Positions 1 to 12,740 of a DNA stretch of 64,000 nt are shown here, in pieces; within the stretch, counting starts at the first letter, position 1, and the number at the start of each line of letters is the position of its first letter. The notes under the pieces were generated by a model. It did not search any database, was not told the DNA's origin, and worked only from the letters and a program-made list of their open reading frames with translations. Position numbers and translations under genes: made by a program. The DNA is from Penicillus capitatus (lineage: Eukaryota > Chlorophyta), in assembly GCA_965649825.1 (NCBI GenBank), contig OZ287703.1:496001-560000 (forward strand), written 5' to 3'.

Positions 1-1
1 C

Positions 2-3000
2 CACGAACTTTTGAGTAACATCAAGTCGGCTGCTTTGAAGATATCTGACAGATTTTTTCCGCCAAACTCTCAGCAGAAGGCTTCGGACATAGAAAGAGAA
101 CTTCAGTTCGTAGAAGCACAGTATCGCTCAAAGCTGGTAGACTTGATGATGCAGTGGATCCAGCTGAATCCACGCGATGTTGGCATTGATCTTGTGCTGA
201 AACCGTTGATGGAGATGTTGCGAGAACTGCTGGCACCGGATGAGGGCACGAGCTCTGAGCCGTCTCTTGTTGACTTTCAGAGCATAGAACAATCTCTGAT
301 CGAGGCATTGAGCAAACTGGATCCTGCAGCTATTTCTCGTGAAACACATCCTTACGATCTCCTTTCGAAGGTCGTCGGCTTTATTGCCGTGTTGAATGAG
401 AACTGCCTAGAGAAGGCGGTCGAGCTCGCAAATGAGCTCTCTTCTCTGCAGATGGATCCAACAAAGAAAACAGCAATAGCTGCTTGCAGGGCCATCTCTG
501 AAGAACTATCGACAGAAGCATTTAAAATAGTGATGGATCTTTTGGAAGAAGATCATGATGATGACGAAAATGTCGAGAAGTTGATTCTGCACCGCATTCT
601 ACCGCAGCAGATTACTGATGCGTTTGACACCCTCATTGAATCTTGGTCTGACGTGGATTCAGATGCAAATGAAGAAGAATTGCTAAAGAAAATCGAAGAA
701 ATCAGCGAACCGGATGTGATGGCCACCTTCAAGCTTGTCGGCAATGTGACGAAAGCAAAGAAATCGGTCTCCTGCATGGACGAATCACAGATGGAGTCCA
801 TTGATGGCCTTCTTAAAATCAAGAAGCTCTTCGATTCGCTTTCCCCTCTGGGTTGTTGGGAGAAGAGAGAGAAGAGTCGAGCAGTTTGGAACATTCTCCT
901 GTCTGCGAGTGCCATTGGATATGGAGCCGAACTGACACTTGAAGGCCTCTGTCTGAGCAAGATGTCATTACTGCTGTCTCTGACTGAGTTCTATGGAAAA
1001 GGACATTGGAAGAAACGGGAATCACCAACCTGTGCAGATGACAGATGTGTGAAGCTCGAAATCGCTGATGTACCAGAAGAGTCGCTTTCCGAAGAAAGCA
1101 GTGATGAAGAAGCAGAAGCAAGCGAGGAAATCGCATCTGGCGACCAGGCAAAGGTATCCGAGGACGAAAATGAAGCAACTGTCGCTTCAGAAGATGGCGA
1201 GTGGCACTGGCTGTTGGAAAACTTCGAAGGACCAAAGGAACAGCTTGTTTCCCTTGAAGAAGAGAGTTCGAGGAAGACGGAGAAACAGGCCACTGAGATG
1301 GTATCGACTGATCAACCAGGCGACGTCTGTGGTCAGAGCAGTAGTGGATACATGGAGAAACTCGACAAAGTCGAAGACATTCTCCAAACAGTGATAGAGA
1401 GCATAGTTGAAACATCAACATCACCCATTAAAGATTCATCACTCAGAGCTCTCACATTGGATCGCATCGTGGATGAAATCACCAAAGTGAAAACAGCTGC
1501 AGACTCCTGGAAAGAAGTATTCGAAGAGGCAGTTCGTTATTCCCATATTCCAAAGAAAGAAGAGGAAAGGAATGCAGACAGTCGGGTCGTATGCGCAGGG
1601 CTATTCCTCATTTCTCAGATTCAGTTTTTTGAACGATACCTGGAGCTCTGCACGCTCTTTAAGATTCCGGAATTTGTGAAGGATGTGCTTGACGGCATTG
1701 TGCAACATTTGGATGCCATTCCTAAGAGCAACTTGCCAGTAGAATTCAGTAGAATCCTCGAAGGATTTGGTGTGTCAGTTGCAACAAGAGGAACCACGAC
1801 AGAAGACTTTTCAATGCCGTCAAGGCGAAGTTTCTTTGATCAATCTGAAATGAGTAGTAGTTCCCGGAGAGATGAAAACCGCCGAAGACAAGGCCTTTCC
1901 TCTTTTTGTGCTGATAAAACAAGCAATGCAGAGGATGTCATGATAATCGATACTGCATACAAAAGCTTTCTCCGAAAACTGCCAAACATAATTTCGGGTT
2001 GCAGTATTGAATCTATGTCTGCAGTGAAACTGCAAAGTGTGGATGGCTATAAGATTACCGTACATGTCGATAAACAGCTGCAGTCTCGGAGATTTCTAGA
2101 AGACAGGACGAAAGCGCAATCGCTTATGATGGAAGACGGGAAGATTAAAGAACGCAGCAAGATCAAGCTTCCTTCTGCGATTAAAGGAAGTACACACAAG
2201 TCTGGAAAGGCACGACAATTCAGTCAGGATAGTGGCGGAGTCGATGACAAGGATCAGGTATTTGAATTCTTCGCAGATATGGCAGAGGATCAGAGAATGG
2301 TAGTAATTCAAGCAGACTTTGACATTGATGAAAAGGCAATGCTTCAGAAGGCGACTTGTGCCGATTTGGTAGAAATCTACAAAAACACCGCTACTACAAG
2401 GAGCGATGTCGACATGATCAGATTGAAGGATCCAGTCTCGGTCAACAATCCCCGTCTGCATCCAGACAAATGGACGTATTCTTTGCTCATCGAAAGCAAA
2501 CCGTTTGTGCTTTTCCTGGTCGAGGTCATGCGCAGATGGGAAGCTCAGTTTGAAAGATTCTATCGCTTGACAGCTGAGAAGCACGTGATCCAGTGGTGCA
2601 TTCTAGTTGATAATTCAGGATCCATGATCACTAAAGAGATCCAGATGATAGAAGCCCTTGTTCTCGCGATGGAGACACTGAAGCGACTGGAGCAGCCGTT
2701 TGCTGTAGCTCGCTTCGGAGACCGAAAATCTCAACAGATGCTGAAGATGATGGAAGAACCCTTCACACAGCTCATCGGGCAGAAGATATTGGAATCTTTC
2801 TCCTTCAACGAAGGCACCTATCCTGCTTCAGCTGTGAGGCATGTGGCTGAGAAGGTTTGGCCAAGTAGCTTGTCCGAGAATGAGAGACTGCAGTGCCATC
2901 GAGTGATGCTTTTGATCATGGATGGTCTTACTCAAGAAAGATGTCCGGCAGACTACACAACCATCTGCGAACAAAAAGAATTCGAATTGGTTGTCTTGAA

Positions 3001-5846
3001 TTTGAAAGACGAAGCACAGAAGGAGATCATGAGCCAGATTGAAGGACTGTGGAGTAAAGTTTCTTCTTGTTATGAAGTGTTGGATGTACAATTTGTTGAC
3101 CAGTTGCCGCAGTTGTTGGCTGGACTCATGATTCAGTACATGGAAAACACACTCTCGAATATCGAGAAGAACAGAGACCGGCTACGCGGTATTGGACGGC
3201 CAATTGTTCAGGCCCATTGTCTTGAAAACGTGAAGCTCATCGTGGATGAATCTGTGTTGTTAGCAGATCTTAAGAAGCAAACTCTTCCTAAACTGCCTGG
3301 GAACTTCAACAGGAAGAGCTTCTTCGAGTCTGGCTGCGCAACAGATGGAATCCCGTATGCGACTGAGATGAAAAGCCTGTTGAACACAGACCTGGAACTC
3401 GATGCTGATGCGCTGGATTGTGTCGAGAAGGAGCTTCTCGATTTGCATCAAAGTCTACAGGTCCAACCAGAAGGCAAGGAACAGTTGAAGAGTGCCGAGG
3501 CTGTCTGGATGAAAGCCGAAGAGTGGTTGACTGTGGAGATCGCACACATGGTGGAAGCACTGGAAGGATTTCTCCCACAGAATCGCTTTACGAGGAAGAG
3601 GGCCGACATTCAGGGTCCATCCATCCATCTTCCAGGATTCATCAAGCACATTGCGACTCAAGGCAACGAGAAGAAGATCTTCGCGAACAAGAAGGGCGGA
3701 GGGAAGTCTGAGTACTCTGTGGCTCTCCTGCTAGACATCTCTGCTTCGATGGCGCAGGGAAGAAAGCGTTCGTGTGCACTGCAAACAGTATTGATGCTGA
3801 TCAGTGCTCTGAAGCAGATGAACATCCAGGACTTCTCAGTCATTCTGTTCGGCGAAGGCATCTATCCGATCAAACTGCCAGACGATGTCTGGGAAGCACC
3901 TTCGATGGCCTTGCTCTTCTCTGCAGTCCTGCATAGAAACGAGCTCTCCACCATGGATGCAGACGCTCTGCTCTTCGCTGCGAACCTGCTCGATCAGAGC
4001 AGTGTCCGTGGACCGAAGAAGATCTTCGTCGTGACAGATGGATATGGGAGTTCGGGAGTGAGGTTGGCAGGCGTGCTCCACAAGATTGAAGAAGATCTGG
4101 GAGTCGACGTGTTGGCGATGGGCGTCGGCCCAGAGGAGTTCTTTGTCAAGAAATGCTATCCCAAGTGGATTACTGCCGCGTTGCCTCAGATGGTGCCAGA
4201 TGCATTGGAAAGCATGTCCGACAAAATGGAGAGCGCAGCCAGACTGCAGAAGACAAACCAGAAGGACGTCATCGACTGGCAGAAGATTGCTTATTTTAAA
4301 GACGGAGCGGCTGAAAGCATTGAAGACGTTTTGAGAAACAAGGAGAGCGTGTTTCCCGACCTGCTGAAGGAGATGAAGACTGAGCGAGAAGCAAAGCTCA
4401 AGAGAGGGAACAAGCCATCCGCTTTCACAGTGGATGTCTGTTTCACCCTCGACTGCACAGGATCTATGATTTATTGGATGAAGGCTGCGAAAGAACAGAT
4501 CCAAGTGAACATCCTGAGCTATTGTGTGTCATCTATAATGAGTGTCAATCGTAGGGTATCGCTTGGTGCATATCAGATAGGATCAAAGAGAAGCATCCAG
4601 ATGTGGAGCTGGAGTTCCGTTTCGCAATGGTCGCCTATAAGGATTTTGGGGATGCCGAGCAAAAACTCACCCTTCCTTTCACTGCGAACACACAAGAGTT
4701 GGAGCAGTTTTTGCAACGCCTTACAGCAGGAGGAGGGTCCGACTTACCAGAGGATGTTTTGGGAGCCTTGAAGTGTGCAGCCGACTTCGATGGTTGGCAG
4801 AGCAATGTTCGATTCTGTGTACTGATTGGCGATGCACCTGGACACGGAAGAGATCTCAACGACTTCAGCGACGACAGGTTTCTAAACAGTGCATCTTTGT
4901 GCACAATGCGAGACATTGGTGATCAGGTACCCAGATGGAGATCCAACTGGACTGACGGCAAGCAGTGTCATGTCGGATCTGAAAGCAAAGGAGATCCGCT
5001 TACTCTTCTGCAGGATAACGCACAAAACAGATAGGATGATCAACGAATTTGCGAGACTCTACAATGACGGCGTGAAGTTTGAGTTGACATCAAAAGATGT
5101 CTTTGGAGACTGCACAGTACGTGTTTTTGCTTAAGAAGAAGCACATTGATTGGGATTATCTGTGTCTAGGCCAACGTTCAGAGGTGCTTTCACTTTGTGT
5201 TCTGTCTGGACGAATCTGGGTCTATGAGTGGACAACCGTGGCAAGATGTCTGCAATGCGTTTCGCCTTTTTTTGCAGAGGAGAGTGAGAGAGCAGGCGAC
5301 ATCTGATCTTGTCAGCGTTATTCAATTTGACAACAATGCTCGCATCGCAATGCAGGGAGTGTCCATTCGGGAAGATTTGGAACTTTTAAGAAACAGAAGG
5401 GGAGGGACAAAATTCATTCCTCCGCTCACCGTTGCACAGAGAATTGTCTCGAACAGTCAGACTGCCCATATTCCTGTTCTTGTCTTCATGTCAGACGGAG
5501 CTGGCGGAGACTCTCATGGATGCGTTCTGAATAAGATGAGAGAGCTCATTCAATACTGTCCATCGTTAAGCGTGCATACAATAGGATTTAGACGTGGTGC
5601 CCCGCACGTTCGATTACAAGTACGTAGCACTTCTACTTGGTGTCGGATTGTTGACGATTCAACTGTTGTTAGGAAATGGCAGCTGCGGCTGGGGGACAGT
5701 ATCACCAGGCCATCACAGGAATCGATCTGTCAAATGTCTTTCTGATCATTTCGAAGAGTTCGAAAGCAGTAGATGAACTGGCCTCTCAATTTGGGAAAGT
5801 GATCGGCGACATGGTTTCTTCTGCTATCATTCTTGGACATCTCTGA
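2..5846 (+). CDS. Giant AAA/VWA protein, upstream paralogue, 3' part only (5' end outside window)
   Basis: The frame is already open at base 2, where HELL precedes the repeat-unit sequence exactly as in the second copy near 38370, so the gene starts left of the window. About 1,879 residues are visible. They comprise a helical segment, an acidic D/E-rich stretch (about 1070-1230), then VWA domains with MIDAS motifs DNSGSM (about 2613), DISASM (about 3736), DCTGSM (about 4452) and DESGSM (about 5208). Four introns are inferred: 4505-4554, 4878-4926, 5117-5169 and 5620-5672. Exon lengths after the first junction (323, 190, 450, 174 nt) equal those of the copy ending at 44213. The C-terminus reads IGDMVSSAIILGHL, then TGA at 5844-5846, as in the other copy. 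I see no internal stop or frameshift, so this copy looks intact where visible. Whether it has the six AAA modules cannot be seen. Function is inferred only from the paralogue. Confidence 0.85.
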
Positions 5847-6518
5847 GATGTCGCTATTCCTTTGAGGCATTCGAATGGGTCTGTCTGACATCTTCGATGC
5901 TCGAAACAATCTCTCTTGATTCTCGGAACACGCTGGACTGATCGAATACGTGACTCTTTCTCTAAGCTGTGGATTCTTCGACACTTTCGTCCTTCTGTAG
6001 TGGATTAAAGATGTCTTGGTTTTCAAAGAGCTCCTCGCTAGTCATTGATTCTGTCATTTTCTCCAAAGATCATGTTCATTTATTGCTGTGAGGGTTGCAT
6101 TGGCAAGAATCTATTTATCAGTCATTTTCTCGAAAGATCTGAATCTGCTGTGGATAGATAATCTACCTGCCTGAAGAAAAAGAAGCTGATCGACTAAGTC
6201 CTTTCTTAACAATGATCTAAATGTAATGAGGCAGCTGAGCCATTGCAACACAAACACGCGACAACATCCACATCCACTAACATTACAAACAGAGCCCTGT
6301 CTCTTTGAGTTCAAATTGCCATCTCATTCATGCATCTGCTTCAAGGATGGAACTCCACTCAGACATCAGAGATCAGCCACGCAAAGTCATGCGCCATCGC
6401 TGTTTACATCATTTTCTGTTCATGAGACGCATTCTTCTCCTTCATCATCGCTCGAACTATTTTGTTGTTTGTTTTTCTTTGTGCTGTGCCTCTTCGTGTA
6501 TCCAGGTCACGAGAACTC
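5847..6518. other. Downstream region of left giant-gene copy
   Basis: No gene is seen here. It is collinear with 44214-44886. The first 200 bases are clearly diverged between the copies, while from about 6110 onward the two copies are almost identical by eye. The right copy of this segment carries the upstream region of NTRC, so a duplicated promoter is likely inside it. I could not identify a TATA box. Confidence 0.6.
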
Positions 6519-6637
6519 ATGTCTGGATCTCTGCTGCGCTCTTCGTCTTTCTTTTCTTTATTCCCTTCGCCGACTGTGCGCTCGACCAGCCACAGGAGTG
6601 CTGTTCGAAGCCTAACGCGACGTGATGTCGAATGCCT
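6519..6637 (+). pseudogene. Orphan copy of NTRC first exon (transit peptide)
   Basis: ATG at 6519 opens [12 protein letters not shown], nearly identical to the start of NTRC at 44887. Similarity ends after the codons for VEC at 6637. The downstream sequence does not encode the reductase domain; the frame merely stays open to a stop at 6849-6851 with unrelated residues. The duplication therefore copied the NTRC promoter and targeting-peptide region but not the enzyme. It could be a dead fragment, or a promoter plus exon able to splice to something downstream. I found no candidate exon for that. Confidence 0.75.
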
Positions 6638-7284
6638 TTTGTTGCGAAGACAGAGCCTTCTCTTGTTCTTCGTTGGATACGTGTGTCAGTTACAACAGAA
6701 AACGCATAAGGCTGAGAAGATCTTCACACATACCACAGCGACTCTGCCCATATCTACATCAAGATTCGGGGGACCAGCATCTGTTGCAACTGCGATGGTT
6801 TTGAGCTTAATCGCGCGCCTTTCTATCATCGCATGCAACCTCCATGTTTAGGTGCGGCATTTTCGTTGTCTGCGACAAGAGGTTGTGCCTTGCTTCTCAA
6901 GCCGTTCTTCGATTTCGTCCACTCCGCTCTGCGAAATGGACGGGACGAGGATCGCAGATAGGCAGATTTTCTAGAAGCACCTACTCGGTTCGATCGCATT
7001 CTGAGTCGAAGCAGTTTGAATTAAAGCGCGAGCTGCAAGTAGACTTCCCATCACAAACTGTCTAGCCGATACGAAGTAAGTGGGTGGAACGTTATGGCCC
7101 ATCAGAATCGCCTTTGTGGCGGAAATTCATTTCTTACATTCGGCCGCCAAAAGCTCCCGAAGGAAGCATTGGCCATCTCCGAGAGTCGAGTGTATGCCTA
7201 CCTCGTCGCTATCGCGGACTTCTGTACTATTTATTTGTTGGCGCATAGACACCATGTGCATTCTGTACCACTGTGGACGACGTT

Positions 7285-7385
7285 AATTACTTCTCGAGGG
7301 AGCTATGATGGCGAAAAAACGGACGGAAAACGATTCTAAGACACGTTTTAAACAACGTTTTGTCAGTCAGTGCAACAACGATTAT
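7285..7385 (+). repeat. Diverged dispersed repeat A, copy 1
   Basis: The segment runs from TCTCGAGGGAGCTA through GATTCTAAGACACGTTTTAA to GTCAGTCAGTGCAAC. It is matched in the same order at about 8965-9065 with substitutions and small indels. Identity of the repeat family is unknown. Confidence 0.55.
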
Positions 7386-7587
7386 TCGACCGCCCTTCGT
7401 CAAGATCTTATATTATCATCTCCAATCATCAGAAAACCATCGTGTCCGACACACTTCCCTGCCACTCCGAAGAAAAACATTCCGAAGGTCGGATTTCAGG
7501 TTTTTTATGTGAACATGCCGTGTGTCCGTTTACCATCGACCCATTGAATCTCCCTAAACATGGTACTTCTCTGTTTTCTCACCCGGT

Positions 7588-7815
7588 ATGGACCTTCTCA
7601 GATCGGCGACCAGACTTTCTTGCGTTATTCCACTGGCATTTTCCGGAGAACTTCTTGTCCAACTGCGATACACCTTATACGAACATCAGGATATTGCTGC
7701 CTCTTTCGCCTATCTCGAAGACGACTCATCGCTTGCTCACGCCATTGATCCCGCAGAGATGCTTCCACACCCTGTCCATCTCAACATTTACCAAACGCAA
7801 GTTCGTTGGGAGTGA
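7588..7815 (+). CDS. Possible coding fragment, unknown
   Basis: A 75-residue frame that reads like protein rather than noise: a hydrophobic start, then YEHQDIAASFAYLEDD and AIDPAEMLPHPVHLNIYQ. The frame is open back to 7558. No family was recognised, no flanking exon could be joined, and no promoter is obvious. It may be an exon of an undetected gene or a relic. Low confidence. Confidence 0.2.
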   Translation: MDLLRSATRLSCVIPLAFSGELLVQLRYTLYEHQDIAASFAYLEDDSSLAHAIDPAEMLPHPVHLNIYQTQVRWE

Positions 7816-8964
7816 ACTGAGTGGTCGAGTTCGCAGAATTGTTTGTTGCTCGCACTACTTCTGGAATGAAAGACACCCAGCTTCGACGCGATTGATGCAC
7901 TAACTTTCACAATCGCGTCTTAACATTGCCGATCATAAGTTCAACGGGGCCATTGCTGTGAGGTCGATACACACACCAGATGACCTCGCTTGCCGCACTT
8001 TTAGCACGTCACGGACCCCATTCTCTGGGCTGCATCGATCTGATTCGCGGAAGGATAACCATGTTGTCCGACCCACTCATCCATTGCCCGTTTTCCTTTT
8101 CTTTCAAGTTCACCTTCTGCAAAAGGCGACACACGTCCTCTCCTTCTACAACCGGAGCTTCCGACAAAGCCGTATGACATAGCATCTGCTCATTGCACCC
8201 ATCACTGAGTGTCTCAAGGTTCCCTCCTAAAACCCGAGAACTCCCCACGCCAACAGATTAACGAGGGCACCGATGACAAGCTAAGAAAGCACAAGCCCAG
8301 AAAATGCCAGAACGTCCTTCTTGATCGAGTCGTATAGAACCGTCGATGATGCTTGGATCTGAGACATCTAATGTGTCGGATCTGTGACAAACCCTGCCAT
8401 TTTGGCAACAAGGAACCTCATCACATGCCCAACGTGAAAAAGTGCTAACACAGCACTGCAGCACGCCGATACAAGTCTCACTCGTCGCATCCGACGCTTC
8501 AGGCTGCGACGTGCGCTGCTCATCAGACATCGGACAACGAAAACGGCGGTTTCGTCCGTGTAACTACACCCCACATCCATTTCGCCCATGACCAAACCGC
8601 ATCGTCCTAAGTTTCTTCGCTCGCCTTGTGCCCCAATTGCGTCCACAGTTCGTCTAACTAGCGTTGCAACTGCGCGACTTCTTCGCTTTGTTGAGTACGT
8701 CTGCTGTTCTAACCTTCAAGGATAGTATATGAGCTCGTATTAACGATATTAACAGCGCTCACAAATCACGGGAATTACAGTCATCGGATCAATGGCGTGT
8801 TAGTCGCCCCTCCAGATCGGGAGGTATTTTAGGAGGGGCGTGAACAAATAGGTAAACTCTTTTGCAAGCAGTCTTGCCTAAACATTTGAGAGTAATGACA
8901 GCTAAGACAGATACAAAAAGCAAAACCACCGGTCCTCTGGTCTGCGGTGACGGCACCATGTCGA

Positions 8965-9065
8965 CAATTATCTCTCGAGAGAGCTACGAACGCGAAACAA
9001 ACAGATAAAAAAGCGGATTCTAAGATACGTCCAAAAAACGTTCTGTCGGTAGTCAGTGCAACTGA
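8965..9065 (+). repeat. Diverged dispersed repeat A, copy 2
   Basis: Partner of 7285-7385. The shared blocks are TCTCGAG-GAGCTA, GATTCTAAGA-ACGT and GTCAGTGCAAC, in the same order and spacing. Both copies are on the same strand. Confidence 0.55.
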
Positions 9066-11304
9066 TGGACTGAAGCGACTGCATATCAGAGTTGAGTCTG
9101 CAGAATCGACAATCAAAAAACATTAATTCACGTTTGTTTCTCCGCTGCCTCGAGAATGCGCTTGCGCGCCGACGGCGTCCGACCCGCCACGCTCCGTGCA
9201 CGAAAGTCTGGTTTCGGAGCCGAGCTAGGTCTTGAGGTGTTACTGCTTGTGCACGGAGCTGCCGCTCTTAAGACGTGCTCTAGGGCCGAATCACGGCCGC
9301 ACGAACCAACAACTACGGAGACATCTGAAGCTGCGTCGCCTGTGTCGGAGCCGCAGATCCATCCAGTCGTGGTGGTCGTGGCTCTGGACGCTCGTCTTTC
9401 GAGCTAAACCTCCGCCGGAGTCAGTCGCCGAGCCGGAGAAACATCGTAAAGCGCGTGACGGCGCCTTCGTCTGCGCGTCCAGCGTTGTGGAGCATGCAGG
9501 CGAGTTGACGATCTTGTCATCCGGCACTTAGGCCGGCATCTCTGGTCGCCGCTCGTGTTTACAAAGGGTTTCGTTGACGCGGCTTATGCCCTCGTCAGCA
9601 TATTCATGACAAAGTTCTCATATCGATCTCGGTAACACTCGTGATTAAGTCTGCACATGGCTGAAACGCTCGTTCTGCCTGGATATTGTCGATTTCTAGG
9701 CACGGCTTAGTTAAGAATAGTTATTTGTTGAACGTGCGGGTGTCTTACGTTGCGACGTGCAAGCGAAAGTAACGGTTTTCTTCGAAAAGCGTACACCACG
9801 CTCTTCTCTTAACGGGGCTTTCGACGAAATTGATAATCTCCGTTCGGGAGACGACTTTAGGATACGCGTCGTGTGAAATACGTCGAGTGGATTACAGTCC
9901 ATTGCCGGAGGGCATGTGATGGGCTCGTAGTTTTTTTCAACTAAGTTTATAATACTTTGACCGATTCCTATTCTCCGAAAATCACCAGCGTGTAAGAGGA
10001 TAGTAATTTGTAAAACGATCATCAGTACGTCAACTTCTCAGTATCCTTGGTAATCAAATCGATGCAATGTAATAATAGGATGTAGCTTGTCAAGTTGAAC
10101 CAGTGAGGCAGTTTTCTTGGCCATCGATCTTCATATGACAAAAATACCGTCACCAAGTGCGACGACATCTATAAGACAACAACTCCCAAGTACGGGGGAC
10201 AGAGGCTTTTAGACATTCTTCTCTATACTTGAGTTTGAGCAAGAGCAACAAGAGATCTGGCACATGTTAGACGCAACAAGCCTGTCATTTTTGCTAGAAT
10301 TACAGTTGTAGTTTCCATTATTCTAGCCCACTCTACAATCCCGTTTCGAACATTACAAGCATTTTTTCAGTCTATGAATCCGGAGATGCCTCGAGAAGTG
10401 CTGTGTTGATGAAAAGCTAAAAAGATCTGGTGACTACAGCGGGCATTGACGCTTGGCAAAAAAGCACAGTTGTCAAGTTTTATCCGAAGGGATTGTGCTT
10501 ACAAGTTAGCGGTATCTTCTGGTTAATATTTAACCCAGTCCAGTAATAGCCACCGCAAATCCGTCGATAGAAGGACAACCATCATTGGGTGAATATACAA
10601 TTTTTCTAGATTAATGGCGAAACGTAACGCAACTTGACGACCATGTTACAACGCAAAGACCATCGTATGACTCACGCAGTATGGTGATCAGCATACTCCA
10701 TTTCGAAACTAGTCTTGTTGAAGGGGTAGGTTGGTGGATGATCTAATCCCTTTGTACCATTCCATAATAAGTTGAGCGGTTTGACTTCCAGCCACGTTAA
10801 GAGAAATGTTTACATTTCTGTGTTGTGTCGTTAAAACTGAAACTATGACCCCTTTTATTTCTTCGCAATTGCACAAATAACTTTCTTTTACAAAAGCTTT
10901 GTTTGCGGTTGAAAAACAAAATGCGAAGGATCTTTGGGCGCACATCTCTAAAAGCTATGATGGAACCCCGTGCTTCTGAAGAGACAGCCACATACTACTG
11001 TCGTCAAAGGTGGCGAGGGAATGTGGTGAAAGTCGTCAAGAGACGGACTCGGCCGAAGGGAAAGTTGGGGGCCATGTCAGAAAATTAACCGTTTCCTTCG
11101 GTCAACCAAAGCGGTGTTCACTGAGCCTTGGCGCGGCCGCCCGTGACGACTTTGACGGCCGGCGCCGCCCCCACTCCGAACGATGACAGTCAGATGCGAT
11201 GGACAAGACTGGTGGGATACTGCGACCGAAGGAATAAAATCATACTCCATAATGAATTGTGTATCAGAACTCTTTGGTTTTAAAAGATTCACTACGCAGC
11301 ACCA

Positions 11305-11905
11305 ATGACCGATGCCAAACGCGCTCGACCGGATGACACCGGATTTCGTCCTTTTAGTCGCGTGATTTCGCAAATCTCCCGTAGACTGGATAAAGTTCCG
11401 AATGTTGGGTGCTTTGGCGCCGTGTGGATGGAGAAAATGTGATGCGCATATAACCAGAGAGGCCAGTTCCATCCAGCTTGTTCAGGAGATGCATTCGGAA
11501 ATGAAGAGACAAAAACGATACTCTTATTTAACGACGGCTTTTGATCTTTATCCGAGCATCAGAAGACATGTAATTAATGACAGCTCCTGCACCGTGTCCT
11601 TGCAGACAGACGACGGGTCGCCATGTGATTCACTCGACGTTACAAAACGCCAGCTCTATGTCGAGTTTAGGAAAGGTGTAAACTTATCAATGTTCTTGAC
11701 CAATGTAGACGATTCTATTCAGTATTCCGCCACGAAGATGGAGTCGACTCTCGGACAACGATTCTTCAATGCTCCACTCACATCATCGCCATTACAAGTG
11801 GCCGTGAGCTTCCATAGGATACATACGCCGACTGTCACACTTCTGAAAGAAAGCGTTCCCGTCCACCATGGACCAGAGGTTGCCAACAAAACGTCGTCTG
11901 GATGA
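11305..11905 (+). CDS. Possible hypothetical gene, exon structure unresolved
   Basis: ATG at 11305 opens MTDAKRARPDDTGFRPF, continuing RVISQISRRLDKVPNVGCFG. A GTGTGG...CCAG interval would join it to a second short segment. A longer frame at 11402-11905 (167 codons) is open on the same strand in another phase. The composition looks protein-like in both parts, but I could not join them convincingly and recognised no family. It may be a relic gene. Confidence 0.2.
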
Positions 11906-12589
11906 CTCAATGATTGATCCGGTGCTTCCAAGACGAACCCTGCGCTTCTGTTGACGGGACATTTTCGCACAGACAGATACGCGACAAAAAAACACTCAGC
12001 GACTCTACTCTTCTACATGAACTCTAGCAACCAGAGATGAATCAGCTCAGGGACATTCCGCAGAGAATTAATAGAGATACGGAATGCACCTTACCTTGTA
12101 GACGGCTGTTGGGGACTCAGCCGTGTCTGTGCTCCTGCGCATGCGGACAATCGAACCCCTGCAGAGCGAGACAATGCTGTTCGCTACTTGTTATGTGTAA
12201 CATTGTTAACGCTTCCAACTTCAGTAGCTCGTCACGCAAAAGAGCAGTAAGAATGTGCGTCCAAGCGCCCTCCAGGATCGACGTGAGAATCAGCGGCCGT
12301 TCCAGGCTGTTTTGGTCCCTCAGCACGATCTTGAATATCCATGAAGGGCGGCGTGTCCGCCAACCGACGAAATAGATCGCCCTCGCGGTGTTGGCTTCTC
12401 TTCGAAAAGAACCCTTGGTACCCGCCAAGGAGCGCGAAAGCAGTTTGTGCCGCCGTGACAAGCCAGCACACGAGGATGCTGTTTAGCCGCGAGGGGTGGC
12501 ACAGTAGAGTCAGTCCATCCATCCTCGCGTCCGAGCGCACAGCGTGTTTCTCGTGAGGCGTGAGCGGAGCCCTTTTCCGTTCCGTCGAA

Positions 12590-12740
12590 GTCACGCAAGG
12601 CGACGGGTGGCGCTTCCGCTTCGTGGAGAGACAGCCTCCGCCGGCGGTGGGAGGCGAATGGTCCCTAACCGTAGGGTGGATGCCGCGCGCACCGGAGTTC
12701 CGTCACGTCTTTGTCGATTTCCGAAAGCGGACACGAGAAT
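12590..12740 (+). repeat. Diverged dispersed repeat B, copy 1
   Basis: CACGCAAGG at 12590, then a block around GGGAGGCGAATGGTCCCTAACC, then GTCACGTC, recur in the same order near 15362-15480. The match extends over roughly 120-150 bases with many substitutions. No coding assignment can be made on either strand. Confidence 0.45.

Larger units (their letters stand above)
2..6637 (+). repeat. Left copy of a direct segmental duplication (partner about 38368-45003)
   Basis: Gene 3' end, four introns, the downstream non-coding DNA and the beginning of NTRC are all collinear with 38368-45003. Homology stops abruptly after the shared string ending GTCGAATGC at about 6637; the other copy continues there with a likely NTRC splice donor. 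The left limit is beyond the window. Confidence 0.9.

Noticed and set aside
11-13. Start codon of the left giant gene at base 11
   Set aside because: It is TTG in the middle of a frame that is open to the window edge and matches internal sequence of the other copy.
9711-10022. Minus-strand 103-codon frame suspected as a retroelement fragment
   Set aside because: No catalytic motif of a protease, reverse transcriptase or integrase could be identified.
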